From contig JAFOAB010000114.1 of the NCBI GenBank assembly GCA_017382555.1, positions 1 to 7,521 of the forward strand: a DNA stretch of 7,521 nucleotides. The letters are read 5' to 3'. Below the pieces are notes generated by a model. It was not told where the DNA came from and did not search any database. It was given only the letters and a program-made list of their open reading frames with translations. Shown here piece after piece: positions 4,848 through 7,521 of the stretch. The position numbers were made by a program, and so were the translations under genes. The DNA is from Clostridia bacterium (GTDB lineage: Bacteria > Bacillota > Clostridia > Oscillospirales > CAG-272). How positions within the stretch are numbered: the stretch's first letter is position 1; every line of letters begins with the position of its first letter.

Positions 4848-7222
4848 TGAATATAACCGAACGCACCCTTGAGGTGCTTGAATACGATAAGGTGAAGGAA
4901 ATGCTCGCATCGTGCGCTCCTACAAAGGGCGGAGCGAATGCAGCGCTTGCCCTTATGCCGACAGATGATTTTGAAATGGTATTGCGCCGCCAAAGACGCA
5001 CTACCGATGCAAAGCGTCTTTGCGACACAAAGGGTATGCCTCCGTTTTGCGGTGTTACCGACATTTCCGATTCTGTCGGCAGAGCGGAAAAATCCGCCGT
5101 GCTTTCGTGCAGAGAGCTGCTTGATATTGCGCGTGTGCTTTCCGCCGCTCGTCAGCTTACCGATTATATAGAAACAGACAAGAAGTTTGACACCTGTCTT
5201 GACGATGTTTTTGCAGGTCTTACGCCCAACAAGTATCTTGAAAACAGAATTAATTCCGCAATTATTTCCGAGGATCTTATTGCGGATGAGGCAAGCCCCG
5301 AGCTTGCGGAAATAAGACGCAAGATACGCAATGCAAATAACCGCATCAAGGAATCCCTCAATAAGTTTATGAGCGGCGCAGGCTCCAAATTTCTTCAGGA
5401 GAACATCGTTACTACCCGTGGTGGCAGATACGTTGTTCCCGTAAAAAGCGAGCACAGAAGCGAGGTAAAGGGCCTTGTACACGATACCTCCGCATCCGGT
5501 GCTACCGTGTTTATTGAGCCTGCCGCAGTTCTTGAAGCAAATAACGAGCTTCGTATGCTTGAAAATAAGGAAACCAGAGAAATTGAGCGCATTCTTGCTG
5601 AATTTTCCTCCGAGGTTGCCGGCTGCGCAAATCAGCTTTTCAGAAATTATCTAAACATAACGGAGCTTTCGTTTGTTTTTGCTTGCGCATCTCTTTCTTA
5701 TGAAATGCGTGCAAATACCCCCTCCTTTTCCGAGGAAAGAACGATCGCCCTCTTTTCTGCTCGCCATCCCCTTATAGATAAGGACAAGGTCGTGCCTATC
5801 AACGTCGATCTTTCGGGCGGGCTTGACACACTTGTAATTACAGGTCCCAACACGGGCGGTAAGACTGTTACACTTAAAACTCTCGGTCTTCTCACTCTTA
5901 TGGCTCAATCCGGTCTTCATATTCCTGCGGCGGAGAATTCCGTTTGCGGTGTTTTTGATCACATTCGTGCAGATATAGGAGATGAGCAGAGCATTGAGCA
6001 GTCGCTTTCCACCTTCTCCTCCCATATGGTCAACATAGTGGAAATTATTAAAACTGCCGGTGAAAGATCGCTTATCCTTTTCGATGAGCTTGGTGCGGGT
6101 ACAGACCCCGTTGAGGGTGCTGCGCTTGCAACCGCAATACTCGAGGAGGTAAGACGCAGGGGCGCGCTTACCGCTGCAACAACTCATTATGCGGAGCTTA
6201 AATCCTACGCTCTTGATACCGACGGTGTTGTTAACGCATCGTGCGAATTTAACGTTGAAACTCTTCGCCCCACCTATAAGCTTATTATGGGAACTCCCGG
6301 TAAATCCAATGCATTTGCTATTGCGGGGAAGCTTGGTATTGATGCTGCAATAATCGACAGAGCATCCGAGCTGGTTTCGGGTGACGTTAAAAAGTTTGAG
6401 TCGGTTATCGAGAAGCTTGAGGAAACCCGTCTGGAATCCGAGAAGATAAAAGCGGAGCTTGCCGCTGAAAGAGAAGCGTTTACACGCTTCAAGGCAGAAT
6501 CTGAAAAGAAGATCACTGCCTTGAATGCGGAAAAGGAGCGTGAGATCGAGGCGGCGCGTACTAAGGTACGTCAGACCCTTGACAGCGCGCGTGCTACTGC
6601 AGAATTTGTTTTTGATGAAATAGAAAAGCTTCGCAAGCAGAAGGCAAAGGATATTTCCGCCGAGGAGCTTGCAAGGAAAAAGAGGGAATTGCGCGAGGCT
6701 ATGCGCAAGGGCGAGGAGGATGCCGCCGCTATCAATCGCGATCCCGATGATGATTACGTATTACCCCGCGCACTTAAAAAGGGCGATGAGGTTAAAATGC
6801 GTAATATAGGTAAGCACGGTATACTTCTTGAGGATCCCGATCGTTCCGGCAACGTTCGCATACAGTGCGGTGCCGTTGTTACGCGTACAAGTGTTACTAA
6901 TCTCCGACTGCTCGATAAGTCGGAAAAGCCTAAGCAAAAGGAACAGAAAAGTGTTCATCGCGTTACCACGTCAAGCGGCTTTTCGCCCGAGCTTGATCTT
7001 CGCGGTCAGCTTACGGATGATGCTTGGTTTATGTGCGATAAGTATATAGACGATGCAATGATGGCAAATATTCGTTCCGTACGTATTATCCACGGCAAGG
7101 GCACCGGTGCATTGCGCACCTATCTTTGGTCGTGGTTTAAGGGTGATTGCCGTATCGCTTCGTTCAGACTTGGTGCTCATGGCGAGGGCGATGCTGGCGT
7201 TACCATTCTCGAGTTGAAATAG
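4847..7222 (+). CDS. mutS2: MutS2 family ATPase with C-terminal Smr domain
   Basis: This encodes 791 residues, the usual length for full MutS2. The family lacks the mismatch-recognition domain of MutS. It has been tied to suppression of homologous recombination and, in B. subtilis, to detecting and splitting collided ribosomes. N-terminal and lever-like regions (about 1-300) include the conserved RGGRYVVPVKSEHRSEVKG (191-209). The ATPase has Walker A GPNTGGKT (333-340), STFSSHM (388-394), Walker B LILFDELGAGTDP (409-421, Asp413 Glu414) and TTHYAELK (445-452). A charged coiled coil runs from about 513 to 625. A small beta-barrel-like region (LKKGDEVKMRNIGKHG, 643-658) precedes the Smr domain (about 713-791), with LDLRG (716-720), HGKGTGALR (749-757) and GEGDAGVTILEL (779-790). 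Overlap with recO by one base and GAGG (4833-4836) support the start. The gene is intact. Confidence 0.96.
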   Translation: MNITERTLEVLEYDKVKEMLASCAPTKGGANAALALMPTDDFEMVLRRQRRTTDAKRLCDTKGMPPFCGVTDISDSVGRAEKSAVLSCRELLDIARVLSAARQLTDYIETDKKFDTCLDDVFAGLTPNKYLENRINSAIISEDLIADEASPELAEIRRKIRNANNRIKESLNKFMSGAGSKFLQENIVTTRGGRYVVPVKSEHRSEVKGLVHDTSASGATVFIEPAAVLEANNELRMLENKETREIERILAEFSSEVAGCANQLFRNYLNITELSFVFACASLSYEMRANTPSFSEERTIALFSARHPLIDKDKVVPINVDLSGGLDTLVITGPNTGGKTVTLKTLGLLTLMAQSGLHIPAAENSVCGVFDHIRADIGDEQSIEQSLSTFSSHMVNIVEIIKTAGERSLILFDELGAGTDPVEGAALATAILEEVRRRGALTAATTHYAELKSYALDTDGVVNASCEFNVETLRPTYKLIMGTPGKSNAFAIAGKLGIDAAIIDRASELVSGDVKKFESVIEKLEETRLESEKIKAELAAEREAFTRFKAESEKKITALNAEKEREIEAARTKVRQTLDSARATAEFVFDEIEKLRKQKAKDISAEELARKKRELREAMRKGEEDAAAINRDPDDDYVLPRALKKGDEVKMRNIGKHGILLEDPDRSGNVRIQCGAVVTRTSVTNLRLLDKSEKPKQKEQKSVHRVTTSSGFSPELDLRGQLTDDAWFMCDKYIDDAMMANIRSVRIIHGKGTGALRTYLWSWFKGDCRIASFRLGAHGEGDAGVTILELK

Positions 7223-7230
7223 AGGTTTAT

Positions 7231-7521
7231 ATGCGTAAGCAAAAGCGTTTTGATATGTTACTGCTGATGGTATCCGTTATCATTGCCGTTATGGCTGTTG
7301 TTGCGGTGTCCTTCAGATATGCTACAAGGGATGATGGGAGGGTGAGCGATGATTTGTACACCGATGCCGCTGTTATCACCGATGCCGTTATCACCACCGA
7401 GTCCGTTATTACCGATGAGCCGAGGCAAGAAGGTGACGTTACGGTTGAAGTAACCGAGCCTGCCACCGACGAGTCGATGGCGGAGACGACCGAGCCTGCG
7501 ACAGAGCCGGTAACGGAGCCG
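7231..7521 (+). CDS. Membrane-anchored protein with Thr/Glu/Pro-rich linker, function unknown (partial, runs off the right edge)
   Basis: The ATG at 7231 is preceded by GAGG (7222-7225, overlapping the mutS2 stop) with a 5-base spacer. Ninety-seven codons are open to the window end. A basic N-terminus (MRKQKRFD) leads to one hydrophobic helix at about residues 9-28. It lacks a lipobox cysteine and an obvious A-x-A cleavage site, so a signal anchor is more likely than a cleaved signal. From about residue 44 the chain is low-complexity: V-I-T-D/T units followed by T-E-P units. Such linkers commonly separate a membrane anchor from an extracytoplasmic catalytic domain, for example a peptidoglycan hydrolase, carboxypeptidase or transpeptidase, in Clostridia. 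The domain that would identify the protein is beyond the window, so no function is assigned. The 8-base gap to mutS2 suggests co-transcription. Confidence 0.8.
   Translation, partial: MRKQKRFDMLLLMVSVIIAVMAVVAVSFRYATRDDGRVSDDLYTDAAVITDAVITTESVITDEPRQEGDVTVEVTEPATDESMAETTEPATEPVTEP
7360..7521 (+). repeat. Degenerate tandem repeats encoding a Thr/Glu/Pro linker
   Basis: Two imperfect repeat types follow one another. The first, at about 7360-7422, uses ACCGATGCC / GTTATCACC blocks (protein TDAAVITDAVITTESVITD). The second, at about 7462-7521, uses ACCGAGCCT / ACGGAGCCG blocks (protein TEPAT, TEPATEP, VTEP). Codons vary between copies (ACC, ACG, ACA for Thr), so the repeats are partly diverged at DNA level. 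The array continues to the window edge. Confidence 0.7.

Noticed and set aside
4844..5482. Long minus-strand open frame opposite mutS2 5' end
   Set aside because: It lies antisense to conserved MutS2 sequence and its translation shows no recognisable domain; a shadow frame.
5651..6187. Minus-strand open frame opposite the MutS2 ATPase region
   Set aside because: It lies antisense to the Walker motifs of MutS2 and has no recognisable domain.
1..7521. CRISPR array, tRNA or rRNA gene, riboswitch, transposon or phage signature
   Set aside because: No spaced direct repeats, cloverleaf-like sequence, transposase motifs or long non-coding stretch were seen; the largest gap is 71 bases.

Overview
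The window is a compact, almost entirely coding stretch of a spore-forming Firmicute. It is most likely from Clostridia, perhaps an uncultured gut lineage. This rests on yqfC and yqfD, which are found in endospore formers, on the yqfC-yqfD-phoH-ybeY-era-recO order typical of Firmicutes, and on good AGGAGG/GAGG ribosome binding sites. The exact taxon cannot be read from the sequence.

Layout: bases 1-163 hold, on the minus strand, the first 54 codons of a membrane protein whose N-terminus resembles the sporulation membrane protein YlbJ. It diverges from the plus-strand cluster across a 71-base AT-rich gap (164-234). That gap holds a nearly symmetric palindrome and a plausible sigma-E-type promoter on each strand. 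The plus-strand genes are yqfC (235-495), yqfD (498-1661), phoH (1678-2709), ybeY (2706-3194), era (3194-4075), recO (4077-4847) and mutS2 (4847-7222). They are followed by the 5' end of an unrecognised membrane-anchored protein with a Thr/Glu/Pro-rich linker (7231-7521, cut by the window end). Junctions are 4-base or 1-base overlaps or gaps of 1-16 bases, so the cluster looks like one operon. No terminator was seen. No RNA gene, CRISPR array, insertion sequence or other mobile element was seen.

How the genes fit together: the left part (YlbJ-like, YqfC, YqfD) is sporulation-related. The rest is housekeeping with a ribosome and DNA-repair theme. YbeY and Era both act on the 3' end of 16S rRNA and small-subunit maturation, PhoH is a partner ATPase of YbeY, RecO is a recombination mediator, and MutS2 is a MutS-like ATPase with an Smr domain linked to ribosome-collision rescue and recombination control. 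Because yqfCD should be needed only in sporulation and the others during growth, an internal promoter before phoH is expected, and a candidate lies inside yqfD.

No clearly novel system is visible. The parts most worth a second look are the symmetric divergent control region, the candidate internal promoter, the shortened gene order compared with Bacillus subtilis (no pgpH/yqfF, dgkA or cdd, and mutS2 added), and the unidentified last gene.
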